Assembly: GCA_003213235.1 (NCBI GenBank)
Contig: QCNJ01000003.1
Span: 54,434-118,433 of the forward strand
Source: Prochlorococcus sp. AG-424-P18
GTDB taxonomy: Bacteria > Cyanobacteriota > Cyanobacteriia > PCC-6307 > Cyanobiaceae
Direction of reading: 5' to 3'
Length of the DNA stretch: 64,000 nucleotides
Positions 26,372 to 36,379 of the stretch are shown piece after piece (position 1 is the first letter of the stretch; the number at the start of each line of letters is the position of its first letter). The position numbers and the translations under genes are program-made. Under the pieces are notes generated by a model that was given only the letters and a program-made list of their open reading frames with translations, searched no databases and had not been told where the DNA came from.

Positions 26372-27397
26372 ACACCATTCAAAATTGTTTAAATACCACT
26401 CAGTTGTGATAAGAAGACCGTTATCTAAATTAAATTTTGGTTGCCATCCAAGTTCTTTTTTTATAAAACTTGAATCTATTGAATATCTTCTGTCATGACC
26501 AGGTCGATCTTTAACTAGATTTATAAAACTTTCATAAGGTTCTTTATAAGGCCTTAGATTGTCAATAATCTTACATATTTTTTTCACTAATTCAAGATTA
26601 TTTATTTCTCCATTGCCTCCAATACAATAACTTTTGCCTTCCTTTCCTTTCTCTAAAATTTTTAATAGCCCATCTATGTGGTCATCTATGTAAATCCAAT
26701 CTCTTATATTTAATCCATCACCATACAAAGGAATAGCTTGTTTTTTTATCGCTTTCATAATCGTTAGAGGTATTAGTTTTTCTGGGAATTGCCAAGGGCC
26801 ATAATTATTAGAACAATTAGTAATCACTACTGGTAAGCCATAAGTATGATGCCAAGCCTTTACTAGATGATCACTGGAGGCCTTAGATGAAGAGTAGGGG
26901 GACCTTGGGTCATAGGCTGTTTTCTCCGAGAAAAATCCGTCTTTGCCTAGAGATCCAAAAACTTCATCAGTACTAATATGCAAAAATTTAAAATATTTTT
27001 TTCGCTCATTGTCAATCTTATTCCAGTGTAATCTCGTAGCTTCAAGCAAATTATAGGTTCCGAAAATATTGCTTTCTATGAAAACTTTTGGATTTTTTAT
27101 TGATCTATCAACATGACTTTCTGCAGCGAGATGAATTATAAAATCAGGATCAATTGAAGATATTGCCTCTTTTACTGACTTTTCATCATATAGATCTATC
27201 TTGAGAAATTTATATCTTTTTTCTTTTGATGAAATATTTATGCGATTAAGATCACTAGCATAATTAAGTTTATCTAAATTAAAAATGGATAAATTTTTGT
27301 TTTCTAAAAGTTTATTAATTAACTGACTGCCAATAAATCCTGCTCCTCCAGTAACCACTATTCGGTAATTCTTTGCTTGATCTTTAAACAAATTCAT
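26345..27397 (-). CDS. rfbB: dTDP-glucose 4,6-dehydratase
   Basis: A 350-aa SDR with TGGAGFIGSQLI for NAD, HISTDEVFGSLG (the TDE triad specific to this enzyme: Thr, Asp and Glu for dehydration) and SPYSSSKASSDH with the catalytic YxxxK. It converts dTDP-glucose to dTDP-4-keto-6-deoxyglucose in the cytoplasm, step two of dTDP-L-rhamnose synthesis. It is 40 bases downstream of rfbA on the same strand. The partner genes rfbC and rfbD are not here but about 27 kb away at 53475-54970, so the pathway is split. Confidence 0.95.
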   Translation of the reverse strand: MNLFKDQAKNYRIVVTGGAGFIGSQLINKLLENKNLSIFNLDKLNYASDLNRINISSKEKRYKFLKIDLYDEKSVKEAISSIDPDFIIHLAAESHVDRSIKNPKVFIESNIFGTYNLLEATRLHWNKIDNERKKYFKFLHISTDEVFGSLGKDGFFSEKTAYDPRSPYSSSKASSDHLVKAWHHTYGLPVVITNCSNNYGPWQFPEKLIPLTIMKAIKKQAIPLYGDGLNIRDWIYIDDHIDGLLKILEKGKEGKSYCIGGNGEINNLELVKKICKIIDNLRPYKEPYESFINLVKDRPGHDRRYSIDSSFIKKELGWQPKFNLDNGLLITTEWYLNNFEWCKKISSRKI

Positions 27398-27437
27398 TAA
27401 TGATCTGAAGAAATTTAATTCTAGAATATAGGGTTAA

Positions 27438-28310
27438 TTAAGTTCTAATGATTCTTAATAAGTACTCTCCATAGTTACTTTTTTTTAATGAAGAGGCTAA
27501 ATTTATTAAATTTTCTTTACTAATCCATCCTTTCCTCCATGAAATCTCTTCTGGGCAGCCAATTTTCATGTCTTGCCTATGTTCTACAGATCTAATAAAA
27601 CTCGAAGCCTCATGTAATGATTCATGTGTTCCAGTATCAAACCATGCCATCCCCCTGCTCAATAATTTCACATTAAGCAAATTATCTTTTAAATATAAAT
27701 TATTTAAGTCAGTAATTTCCAACTCTCCTCTGCTAGAGGGACTTAGACTCATTACCCTATCAACTACTGTATTGTCGTAAAAGTATAATCCAGTTACGGC
27801 ATATCGACTTTTAGGATATTTAGGCTTTTCCTCAATCCCAATTACTTTGCCCTCTTTATTGAATTCTATAACTCCATATCTATTAGGATTTTTAACAGGA
27901 TAACCTAATATATGAGAACCTATTTTTGAACAGTTTATATCCTTTAATTTACTTGAAAACCCGTCTCCATAAAATATGTTATCTCCAAGAATTAAAACAC
28001 TTGGATCAGTTTTTAGAAAATCTTTCCCAATAACAAATGATTCTGCTAAACCATTTGGAGATTCTTGAATTGAGTAACTGATACTTATACCCCATTGCTG
28101 CCCATTGCCCAGCAATGTTTTATAAGTTTCTAAATCTTGTGGACGAGAAATCAGAAGAATATCTCTTATATCTAGCAACATTAATGTACTTATTGGGTAA
28201 TATATCATTGGCTTATCAAAGACTGGCAAAAGCTGTTTATTAATTGCTTTAGTTAATGGATATAGCCTTGTGCCATTCCCACCAGCAAGAACGATACCTT
28301 TTCTTTTCAT
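27438..28310 (-). CDS. rfbA: Glucose-1-phosphate thymidylyltransferase
   Basis: The 290-aa length and GIVLAGGNGTRLYPLT with NKQLLPVFDKPMIYYP are diagnostic of RfbA; LGDNIFYGDGF holds the metal-binding Asp and the family motif, and EKPKYPKS and WFDTGTHESL follow. It makes dTDP-glucose from dTTP and glucose-1-phosphate, the first step toward rhamnose and other dTDP-sugars. It is the first gene of the rfbA-rfbB pair and is divergent from the nucleotide-sugar dehydrogenase at 28447, with a 136-base shared promoter region. Confidence 0.96.
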   Translation of the reverse strand: MKRKGIVLAGGNGTRLYPLTKAINKQLLPVFDKPMIYYPISTLMLLDIRDILLISRPQDLETYKTLLGNGQQWGISISYSIQESPNGLAESFVIGKDFLKTDPSVLILGDNIFYGDGFSSKLKDINCSKIGSHILGYPVKNPNRYGVIEFNKEGKVIGIEEKPKYPKSRYAVTGLYFYDNTVVDRVMSLSPSSRGELEITDLNNLYLKDNLLNVKLLSRGMAWFDTGTHESLHEASSFIRSVEHRQDMKIGCPEEISWRKGWISKENLINLASSLKKSNYGEYLLRIIRT

Positions 28311-28446
28311 TTGATTATTATATCTCCGGGTATGAATGTTAATTTTTTATTATTAAGGGAAGTAAATTTTGATATCATTTATAAATAATAATAAATTCAA
28401 AAAAATATTATAAAACCTATAGGATTGGATCCATATTTTTAAAATC

Positions 28447-29808
28447 ATGAATTTTCCTGATACAACTAAATGCAAAATCGCTGTAGTTGGATTAGGTTAT
28501 GTGGGCTTACCACTTGCTATACAGATATCTAAAATTGAAATTTGTTTGAAAACTTCAAAAAAACTCAATAGAGAAATAATAGGTTTTGATATCTCTAAAA
28601 GTCGAATAGATGAATTAAAAAGGAAATATGATCGAACTAATGAAATTCTTAAACTTGATTTAAAACTATTAGAAAAAATAAAATTAACAAATAAACCTGA
28701 AGATTTGATTCTTGCAGATATTTTTATAGTCACTGTGCCAACACCAATAGATAAGTTTAAAAGTCCAGATTTAAATCCATTAAAAAGTGCGTCAAAAGAA
28801 GTTGCTTTGGCATTAAAAGAAAGATCAAAAATTAGTACTAAGCAAAGCGCACCAATAGTTATTTATGAAAGTACTGTTTACCCTGGAGCTACAGAAGAAA
28901 TTTGCGTGCCAATCATTGAAAAATATTCAAATTTAAAATTTAATGGAAATAAAACAGATAATTCCTTTTTTGTGGGTTACAGTCCTGAAAGGATTAATCC
29001 TGGAGATAAAACCCATAAAATTAATGATATTACAAAAGTAACAAGTGGAAGTAGTGGTGAATCAGCTAATTGGATAAATAATTTTTATTTATCTTTTATA
29101 AATGCTGGAACTCATTTGGCCCCAAATATAAAAGTAGCAGAATCTGCAAAAGTTATTGAGAATACACAAAGAGATATTAATATTGCATTAGTTAATGAAT
29201 TTTCTATAATTTTTAAAAAATTGGATGTAGATATTTTTGATGTTCTTGAAGCAGCAAAAACCAAATGGAATTTTTTACCATTCACCCCTGGACTTGTTGG
29301 TGGTCATTGTATTGGCGTTGATCCATATTATTTGACTTTTAAAGCTAAAGAAATAGGTTATGAACCTGCGATGGTTTTAGCAGGTAGAAAAATTAATGAT
29401 GATAGAGCTGAATGGATAGCTTCCCAAATTGTAAATGAAATTGACAAAAGAAGAATCCATACAAAGGGATTGAAAGTGCTTATTTTGGGATTTACTTTTA
29501 AACCAAATTGTCCTGATATAAGGAATACTAAAGTTCAAGATTTAAGTGATATCTTATTCAAGAAAGGATTCGATATTACAATAGTGGACCCTTGGATAAA
29601 TATTGAAGAAGTAAAATCTCTTGAAAAGAAAAAAATAGTTTCTGATTTGCCTCAAAATAAGAAATTTAATGTAGTTATATCTGCAGTTAATCATTATCAG
29701 TTTTCAAGCTTGACTTCTAACGATTTTGAAAGATATCTTGAGGAAGATAATGTTTTGTTTGATCTTAATGGTATGATTCCTAGAGATTTAAATCCAATCA
29801 GACTCTAG
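28447..29808 (+). CDS. UDP-N-acetylhexosamine 6-dehydrogenase (TviB/WbpA-like)
   Basis: The 453-aa protein has IAVVGLGYVGLPLAI for NAD, VTVPTPIDK, SAKVIENTQRDINIALVNE and GGHCIGVDPYYL with the catalytic Cys at 288. This motif variant belongs to the WbpA/WbpO/TviB group that oxidises UDP-GlcNAc, UDP-ManNAc or UDP-GalNAc to uronic acids, not to UDP-glucose dehydrogenase proper (which is at 38369). It leads a plus-strand run with a glycosyltransferase, polymerase and 4,6-dehydratase. The exact epimer used is not readable. Confidence 0.88.
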   Translation: MNFPDTTKCKIAVVGLGYVGLPLAIQISKIEICLKTSKKLNREIIGFDISKSRIDELKRKYDRTNEILKLDLKLLEKIKLTNKPEDLILADIFIVTVPTPIDKFKSPDLNPLKSASKEVALALKERSKISTKQSAPIVIYESTVYPGATEEICVPIIEKYSNLKFNGNKTDNSFFVGYSPERINPGDKTHKINDITKVTSGSSGESANWINNFYLSFINAGTHLAPNIKVAESAKVIENTQRDINIALVNEFSIIFKKLDVDIFDVLEAAKTKWNFLPFTPGLVGGHCIGVDPYYLTFKAKEIGYEPAMVLAGRKINDDRAEWIASQIVNEIDKRRIHTKGLKVLILGFTFKPNCPDIRNTKVQDLSDILFKKGFDITIVDPWINIEEVKSLEKKKIVSDLPQNKKFNVVISAVNHYQFSSLTSNDFERYLEEDNVLFDLNGMIPRDLNPIRL

Positions 29809-29880
29809 CTAATTATTCAGCTTTATTAGTAAGTTTAGAAAATCGTAATTAAATCATTTAATTTCTTGATTTAAATATAA

Positions 29881-30978
29881 ATGAATTTTTTGAAAAGTTC
29901 AAAATTAAAAATTAAATATATCGTTTTCACTACTGAAAAATTTCCCATAGATTCTCCTGGTGGTAGAAGAATTTCGAGTTTATTTGATCAAGGTTTTTTA
30001 AATAGTAATTTCTCTGCCTTAATAACGTTTGATAAATATAAAAGTTCTCATATTTATAGATTCCCTTTAAATATTAATTATTTACAAATCTTACATGGTA
30101 AAAAATTTATTTTTAAATTTATAAACTTACCCTTTATTTTAATCAAAATTTTTTTTGATTTAATTAATTTATTGACTTTATATAAAATCGAAAAAATCTA
30201 TGTATATAGTAGGTTGGGTTTATTTACCTGCTTAATTTCAATTCTTAGCAAAATTTATAATGTAGAATTAATAATTGATTGTACTGAATGGTTCGATTTT
30301 AAGGAAGTAAAAGGCTTATCAAATAAATTACAAGAATATATTCATAGAAATTTTTCTATGAAATTAGCTGATCATTTTTTTGCTATTGGAATTAATATTT
30401 ATAAATTGATAAAAAAGAAATATCCAAATAAAAAAGTTACTTTAATTTATCCAAAATCACCTTCATTTATAATTCAAATAATAAATTCTATTGTAAAAAA
30501 AAGTACTCCTAATAATCTAAGATTAAAAACTTTACTATATGCTGGTTCTTTTAAAAATAGTGATGAACCTAAATTATTATTAGATAGTTTGATATCTTTA
30601 TCTAGGGTTAGGGATTTTAGGCTTGTAATAATTTCTAAAATATTAGTTGATAATTTATTGTCTAAGGAATTATTGATAAAAGTAAAAATTCTTCAAAATA
30701 ATCTTAAAAACAATTTTCTTGTATATGGATATCTCAACAACAAAGACTATTTTAACGTTATTAATTCTTCAGAGGTTTTGTTGCTTCCAAGATCATATTA
30801 TGGATATGCGAGGTTTAATCAACCTATGAGGTTATATGAATATAGTTTATTTAATAAAATTATAGTTACATCTAATATAGATAATGAATATCAAAAAGTT
30901 TCGAATAAAATATACCTTTATGGAGCTAATGAAACAGATTCATTTTTCAATACTATTAAAAAAGTTTTAGATTTATGA
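29881..30978 (+). CDS. Putative GT4-like glycosyltransferase
   Basis: The 365-aa protein starts with an acceptor-domain-like segment (YIVFTTEKFPIDSPGGRRISSLF, glycine-rich), has LIIDCTEWFDFKE and LLYAGSFKNSDEPKLLLDSL in the position of the GT4 inter-domain strand, and RLYEYSLFNKIIVTSN near the donor site. The classic ExxxxxxxE is not clean (RFNQPMRLYEY), so it is a diverged GT-B member. Its stop overlaps the polymerase start by 4 bases (ATGA), placing it in the same operon. It probably adds one sugar of the repeat unit. Confidence 0.68.
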   Translation: MNFLKSSKLKIKYIVFTTEKFPIDSPGGRRISSLFDQGFLNSNFSALITFDKYKSSHIYRFPLNINYLQILHGKKFIFKFINLPFILIKIFFDLINLLTLYKIEKIYVYSRLGLFTCLISILSKIYNVELIIDCTEWFDFKEVKGLSNKLQEYIHRNFSMKLADHFFAIGINIYKLIKKKYPNKKVTLIYPKSPSFIIQIINSIVKKSTPNNLRLKTLLYAGSFKNSDEPKLLLDSLISLSRVRDFRLVIISKILVDNLLSKELLIKVKILQNNLKNNFLVYGYLNNKDYFNVINSSEVLLLPRSYYGYARFNQPMRLYEYSLFNKIIVTSNIDNEYQKVSNKIYLYGANETDSFFNTIKKVLDL

Positions 30979-32087
30979 TTTTTCTTTTTTCATTATTTTC
31001 GTTAAACATACTACTATCCTTTTCTAAATTTAAGCAAGCAAAATACTTATTTATTTTATCTTCAGTTTTACATCTATCTTTATATTTAATATCTTCTAAA
31101 TATGCTCCAGATTATGGCAATATATCTAGACAATTTAATTCTATTGCGAATAGTTCAGAGTTTCTATTCACAAATGATGACTTTATATATTTGAATATAA
31201 TTAAAATATTAACAAATTTAAAATTCGAGTATATATCTTTACCAATTTTTTCACTTTTGCTATCACTTTATTCCATCTATACTCTTATACAAACTTTTAA
31301 GAGATCTGCTGTCATAATACTTTCTTCATTGTTATTTCCATTTTTAACATATTTATCTTTCTGTGCTATGAGACAATCAATTGCAATAAGTTTTTTAATG
31401 ATATCTATATCAATATTATTTTCAAATAATTTTGTTTCTTTCAAAAGAATCAAAATATTTATTTTTTCATTCTTCGGTTTATATACTCATTTTTCAACAT
31501 CAATATATATCTTGGCGTTTGCTTTATTTTATTTTTTTGGAGAATACTTATTGAATTGGAAATCTAATATTAGTAAAATTTATCTACGGTTAAAGAAGAG
31601 AACAATAATATTATTTACAGGTGCTTTAATACTTTTTTTGATATTAATATTAATTAATTATGACGTGTTGAATAATTATTTAGTTAGGTTTTTATTTTAT
31701 ACTGGGATAACATCGGAATCGAAATATTCACCTTCTAGTACTTTATTATTTGTAATTTTTTCAAATACTTTATCAATATTTACTCTTTTTAAATTTATAA
31801 GATTTAATATTTGGAGTTTACTTACAAAATCTGAAAAATCATTTGTTTTGATGAACTTTATCACTTTTTCACAAGTCGCATTTCTTTTTTTTGCTGGAGT
31901 GATTGCTATTAGAATTTCCTTTTTCTCTATTTTGGTATCAGCTATATCTTTAGCCATCCTTGAAAAGTACAGACAAGTTAATATTTCCCAACTGCGTTTA
32001 TATAGTATCTTTATAAATATATATTTCTTTGGGCTCTTATCTACAGCCTCAACATTAGCAACATATAGATCCTTGCTACCACTTTAA
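30975..32087 (+). CDS. EpsG-family polysaccharide polymerase (Wzy-like)
   Basis: A 370-aa protein with about ten hydrophobic segments. The early loop ISSKYAPDYGNISRQFNSI matches the PDY...F region after the second membrane segment in EpsG-type polymerases, and AMRQSIAISFLMISISI matches the conserved RQ-x-A block. Such enzymes join lipid-linked repeat units in the periplasm. It overlaps the preceding glycosyltransferase by 4 bases and is 3 bases before the capD-type gene. Being the only EpsG-like gene in the window, it probably polymerises the capsule exported by the Wza/Wzc pair; the ligase-like gene at 54967 belongs to the other cluster. Confidence 0.75.
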   Translation: MIFLFSLFSLNILLSFSKFKQAKYLFILSSVLHLSLYLISSKYAPDYGNISRQFNSIANSSEFLFTNDDFIYLNIIKILTNLKFEYISLPIFSLLLSLYSIYTLIQTFKRSAVIILSSLLFPFLTYLSFCAMRQSIAISFLMISISILFSNNFVSFKRIKIFIFSFFGLYTHFSTSIYILAFALFYFFGEYLLNWKSNISKIYLRLKKRTIILFTGALILFLILILINYDVLNNYLVRFLFYTGITSESKYSPSSTLLFVIFSNTLSIFTLFKFIRFNIWSLLTKSEKSFVLMNFITFSQVAFLFFAGVIAIRISFFSILVSAISLAILEKYRQVNISQLRLYSIFINIYFFGLLSTASTLATYRSLLPL

Positions 32088-32090
32088 AGT

Positions 32091-33989
32091 ATGAATAACA
32101 TATTTTTTTTAGTAAGAAAAATTTTGTCCCTTCCAAGAGGGCAGAGAAAAATAATTCTTTTAGTTTTGGATGCTTTATTGATATTAATATCTTTATTTTC
32201 AAGCTTGAGATTGGCTTCAGATCATGAATTTATTTTAGCTAATACAAACTTTAATTATTTGATAATAATTTGCGTAGGATTAATTGTTTACTCTTTTACA
32301 GGTCAATATAGAAGCTTGATATTCTATTTTGGTATATCATCATTGTACTCAATAATTATAAGTAATATTTTATTAGTTTTAATAGTTAGTTTAATTTTTA
32401 AATTTTTAAATATTCTATTTTTTACAAAAACTTCTATTTTATTATTCTTTTCTTTTCTTACAATTTTTGTCTTATTGGTAAGATTGATTTTAAGAGATAT
32501 TTTCAGATTAAGTAATAAATTAAGTTCTTTTAATTTAAAAAAAGCTGTAATTTATGGCGCTGGGGAAACTGGGGCACAGCTAGAAGCTGGCCTTAGATTA
32601 GGAGGAAAATATAATATAAAAGCATTTATTGATGACTCTCCAAAACTGTGGGGAAGGTACTTAAATGGGATAAGAATATATTCAACTGATTATTTAAAAA
32701 AAAATAATCAAATTGATGAGATCCTTTTAGCCATTCCATCATTAAATAATGAGAAAATAAAACTTATATTTTCAGATTTAGAAAAAATAAAAATACCTAT
32801 TTTGCAAGTCCCTTCTATTGAAGAGTTAACTGAAGGAAACTCCTCAATTGAAAATTTAAAAAGAATTGATATTAATGACTTATTATCAAGAAATATTGTA
32901 AAACCAAAAAGTGAATTACTTTCTAATGCTATAAATGATTTTGTTGTTTGCGTAACAGGTGCTGGGGGATCAATTGGGAGTGAACTTTGCCTTCAAATAT
33001 TAAAATTAAAGCCAAAGAAATTAATTGTTATTGATAATTCAGAATATAATTTATATGCTTTGAAAGAGAATTTTCTGCAATTTAAAGATATTGAGATTAG
33101 GAGCTTTTTAGGAGATATTAAAAATTCTAATTTTCTTAGAAATATTTTTTCTCAGCAAAATGTAGATATAATTTTTCATGCTGCTGCATATAAACATGTT
33201 CCTCTTGTGGAAAGTAATCCTATTTCAGGAATTTTAAATAATGTTTTTGCAACAAAAGTTCTTTGCGACATGTCAATATTATTTAAAATTAAAAAATTTA
33301 TTCTAATCTCTTCTGATAAAGCTGTGAGACCATCTAATGTTATGGGAGCTACAAAAAGACTTGCTGAATTAGTTATTCAAGCATACGCCAAAGACATAGA
33401 TGATAATCCATCGAATTATTCCTTGCCTACAAAGTTTGCAATGGTTAGATTTGGCAATGTACTTGATTCGTCAGGATCAGTGGTTCCACTATTCAAAAAA
33501 CAAATAACTGCTGGAGGGCCAGTAACAATAACTGATTCACGTGTTATTAGATATTTTATGACTATTAAAGAAGCCTCTCAATTGGTGATTCAAGCCTCAT
33601 CTATGACAAAAGGGGGAGATGTTTTTTTATTAGATATGGGCAAACCAGTAAGTATTCTCGAACTTGCCAAGCAACTAATAAAGTTGAGTGGTCTCTCAGT
33701 CAAAGATAAAAATAATTCTAAAGGAGATATTGAAATTATCAATATTGGATTAAGGCCTGGAGAAAAACTTTATGAGGAATTATTAATTGATGCAAATGCA
33801 CTTCCTACTGAACACCCATTGATTTTCAGAGCTGAAGAAAGATTAATATTAAAAGATGAACTATTAAGTGAATTAGAAAAACTCAAAAGTAATATTGATG
33901 AAAATAAATCAGTCGCAAAAACTCTTGAAATACTTAATAAACTTGTTCCTGAGTGGTCTAGGGAGATTAAAACTGAGCTTAATTATTAG
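32091..33989 (+). CDS. Membrane-bound UDP-GlcNAc 4,6-dehydratase (CapD/WbpM family)
   Basis: A 632-aa protein with four membrane segments (about 20-140), a first Rossmann-like domain (KAVIYGAGETGAQLEAGL, 150-250), and an SDR catalytic domain (VTGAGGSIGSELCLQI). It carries the WbpM-type catalytic set: ISSDKAVRPSNVMGATK, with Met in place of the usual Tyr of YxxxK, as known for large WbpM-type enzymes. It makes UDP-4-keto-6-deoxy-GlcNAc for QuiNAc, FucNAc or bacillosamine-type sugars. It ends its operon, and its last 11 bases overlap the end of the convergent epimerase gene. Confidence 0.92.
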   Translation: MNNIFFLVRKILSLPRGQRKIILLVLDALLILISLFSSLRLASDHEFILANTNFNYLIIICVGLIVYSFTGQYRSLIFYFGISSLYSIIISNILLVLIVSLIFKFLNILFFTKTSILLFFSFLTIFVLLVRLILRDIFRLSNKLSSFNLKKAVIYGAGETGAQLEAGLRLGGKYNIKAFIDDSPKLWGRYLNGIRIYSTDYLKKNNQIDEILLAIPSLNNEKIKLIFSDLEKIKIPILQVPSIEELTEGNSSIENLKRIDINDLLSRNIVKPKSELLSNAINDFVVCVTGAGGSIGSELCLQILKLKPKKLIVIDNSEYNLYALKENFLQFKDIEIRSFLGDIKNSNFLRNIFSQQNVDIIFHAAAYKHVPLVESNPISGILNNVFATKVLCDMSILFKIKKFILISSDKAVRPSNVMGATKRLAELVIQAYAKDIDDNPSNYSLPTKFAMVRFGNVLDSSGSVVPLFKKQITAGGPVTITDSRVIRYFMTIKEASQLVIQASSMTKGGDVFLLDMGKPVSILELAKQLIKLSGLSVKDKNNSKGDIEIINIGLRPGEKLYEELLIDANALPTEHPLIFRAEERLILKDELLSELEKLKSNIDENKSVAKTLEILNKLVPEWSREIKTELNY

Positions 33990-35007
33990 TTTTATAAAAG
34001 TTTTTATACCATTTTATGAACTCATTTATCCCATATTTGATTGTTGTTTTAGGTTTGAATCCTATCCATTCTTGCAGTAAATCTGTATTCGCATAAGTTG
34101 CCTTAACATCCCCAGGTTGCATTGGTAAAAAATTTATCTTTGCTTTTTTATTCAAAGAATACTCAAGAGATTTTATATAATCCATCAAAGGCTGAGGATC
34201 AGAATTACCGATATTAAATATCTTATAAGGAGCCCAACTTGAAGAAGGATTTGGGTTGTCTTTATCATAATTTCTATTAAATTCGGGTTTTTTATTTAAA
34301 AGTAAAAATATGCTTTTTACTATATCGTCTATATAAGTGAAGTCCCTAATCATATCGCCATTATTATAAACATCTATATGTTCGTCATTTAAAATAGATT
34401 TTGTAAATTTGAAAAGAGCCATATCTGGTCTTCCCCAAGGACCGTATACCGTAAAGAATCTTAAGCCTGTAGTTTTTAAATCATATAAATGACTATATGT
34501 ATGGGCTATTAGTTCGTTTGCTTTTTTTGTGGCGGCATATAAACTAATAGGATGATCAACAGTTTGTGATTCTGAAAAAGGAAGTTTAGTATTACCACCA
34601 TAGACAGAACTGCTACTAGCAAAAATAAGATGATCTATTTTATGAATTTTGCAACATTCAACAATATTAGAAAATCCAATAATGTTTGAATCTAAATAAG
34701 CTTTTGGATTCTCTAGAGAGTATCTGACTCCAGCTTGAGCAGCTAAATTAATTACAATATCAGGATTATAATCCGAAAAAATTTTAGATAGCAGTGCGTA
34801 ATCCTCCAAATTACCTTTGATAAAGATAAAATCTCTTTTAGATTCTTTTGATGTTAATTTTAATTCAGATAATCTTGCATGTTTTAAGCTTGGATCATAG
34901 TAATCATTCAAATTATCTAATCCAATTACTGCAAATTCGTTTTTTAGCAAAAAATTAGCGAGATGAAATCCTATAAATCCTGCTATACCTGTGATAAATA
35001 TTTTCAA
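33979..35007 (-). CDS. UDP-glucuronate 4-epimerase-like SDR
   Basis: The 342-aa enzyme starts IFITGIAGFIGFHLANFLL and continues GLDNLNDYYDPSLKHARL, the signature of UDP-glucuronate 4-epimerases (LpsL/Cap1J group). FASSSSVYGG and SLYAATK supply the catalytic Ser and YxxxK, and RDFTYIDDIV and TVYGPWGRPDMA are also conserved. It would interconvert UDP-GlcA, made by the Ugd at 38369, and UDP-GalA. It is 4 bases downstream of the wza-type gene on the same strand, so it joins the export operon. Confidence 0.88.
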   Translation of the reverse strand: MKIFITGIAGFIGFHLANFLLKNEFAVIGLDNLNDYYDPSLKHARLSELKLTSKESKRDFIFIKGNLEDYALLSKIFSDYNPDIVINLAAQAGVRYSLENPKAYLDSNIIGFSNIVECCKIHKIDHLIFASSSSVYGGNTKLPFSESQTVDHPISLYAATKKANELIAHTYSHLYDLKTTGLRFFTVYGPWGRPDMALFKFTKSILNDEHIDVYNNGDMIRDFTYIDDIVKSIFLLLNKKPEFNRNYDKDNPNPSSSWAPYKIFNIGNSDPQPLMDYIKSLEYSLNKKAKINFLPMQPGDVKATYANTDLLQEWIGFKPKTTIKYGINEFIKWYKNFYKTNN

Positions 35008-35011
35008 TTTT

Positions 35012-36379
35012 TTAATTAAAAAATAAGTTATAAAATGAGTTGATTCCTATGAAAGGTTTAGTAATATCAAAAATTACTTCAGAAGCAACGCTGAACGGAC
35101 TTTGCCCAATAAATACTATATCTCCTGATTTTAAATAAGGATTTTTATATGAACCTCTTTTGCTATTCCTCCTTATCGAAAAAACCCTTCTGTCTATAGT
35201 TCCATCTTGATTAAATCTTATAAATGTTACAGGACCTTTAAGTACTTTTGTACCCCCAGCAATTGTTAAGGAGTCATTTAAAGTGCTGCTTTTTGTTAGA
35301 GCATGAGCCCCAGGATTATTAACTCTGCCAGTAATAAATATCTTTATAAATTTTGGATTTAGATTACTTAAAACTGCTGAGGAAAGTTGTTCTGATATAG
35401 GAACATCACTTTTAGCGATGGTAATTACATCTCCATCAAAAATCCTAATATTTTTATCAGGATCTCTTCCAGAAATAACATCTAAAAAATTAATATTTGT
35501 TTGAATTCTTCCCCCACCTTTGGAAAGACTATTAACTCTCGTTATTTTTACATTAGTTAAGTCGGAATAGAATGTGATACCACCTGCTTTTTTAATCCCA
35601 TCAAAAACTGTTGGAAAATAGTTAAGCTTTGGTGTTACTTTATTTAATAAAGAATCATTTGCGCTAAAACTATTTTTTTGTGGTAACTGCAAACTATTTA
35701 GTCTCTCCTTTCTAAAATAGTTGGGACTGCCAAATTGTCTTTCTGAAGTTAATGGTATGCCAAATTCATCAACAAATTGTTGAGGTTTACCTTGTGAGTC
35801 TTTGAACCCTAATACACTAGATGAATCTTTAAGTGTCCCTGCATTAATTTGGCCTAGTAATGTATGGACTCCTGGTGTTTCTACTTCTCCATTAACGATA
35901 ATTCTTATTGGTCTATAATCATAAATATAAATTTCTGCAGAGGGTTCTTTAATAAATGTTTTATATTCTTCATTTAAAATTTCTACAAGTTCGTTTATTG
36001 TTAATCCTGAAACATATACTCTTTTTAAATTTGGCAATATTATAGTTCCATTCCCATCAACAGTGTAAAAATTGTTTAATTCTGAAAGTACTGGGGAAAG
36101 TTTAATGTTCAAAATATCGCCTTCACCAATAATATAATCATCTTCAATTTCTTTTTTTAGATATTCTAATGTAGGTCTATTTTTGTATGAATTATCTTCT
36201 TCTAGAGCTTCTGATGTAGGTCTATTTTTGTATGAATTATCTTCTTCTAGAGCTTCTGATGTAATTGGTATAGATTGTAAAAAGAGAAGTAAAATTAGCT
36301 TTAAAAAGAAGTTATTTCTAACAAGATTTATATTAAGTTTAGTATTTTTTAGAAAAAATTTCTTGCTTACTTTTCTCAT
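35012..36379 (-). CDS. wza: Polysaccharide export protein (Wza-like, SLBB domains)
   Basis: A 455-aa outer-membrane export channel candidate. A long basic leader is followed by a hydrophobic core (FFLKLILLLFLQSIPITSEA, residues 24-43), then DDYIIGEGDILNIKLSP (Poly_export domain, about 80-160) and SLBB repeats (RIIVNGEVETPGVHTL; FITGRVNNPGAHALT). No lipobox Cys is seen, unlike E. coli Wza. Residues 41-55 and 56-70 are an exact duplication, SEALEEDNSYKNRPT, just after the signal region. The start codon follows the stop of the Wzc/Wzz-like gene directly, so they are coupled. Confidence 0.9.
   Translation of the reverse strand: MRKVSKKFFLKNTKLNINLVRNNFFLKLILLLFLQSIPITSEALEEDNSYKNRPTSEALEEDNSYKNRPTLEYLKKEIEDDYIIGEGDILNIKLSPVLSELNNFYTVDGNGTIILPNLKRVYVSGLTINELVEILNEEYKTFIKEPSAEIYIYDYRPIRIIVNGEVETPGVHTLLGQINAGTLKDSSSVLGFKDSQGKPQQFVDEFGIPLTSERQFGSPNYFRKERLNSLQLPQKNSFSANDSLLNKVTPKLNYFPTVFDGIKKAGGITFYSDLTNVKITRVNSLSKGGGRIQTNINFLDVISGRDPDKNIRIFDGDVITIAKSDVPISEQLSSAVLSNLNPKFIKIFITGRVNNPGAHALTKSSTLNDSLTIAGGTKVLKGPVTFIRFNQDGTIDRRVFSIRRNSKRGSYKNPYLKSGDIVFIGQSPFSVASEVIFDITKPFIGINSFYNLFFN
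36171..36260 (-). repeat. Perfect 45-bp tandem duplication inside wza
   Basis: Two identical 45-base units, 36171-36215 and 36216-36260, lie head to tail and keep the reading frame, each coding 15 residues. Exact identity implies a recent event. It adds a second acidic linker after the signal peptide and so could vary in number by slippage. Confidence 0.95.
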
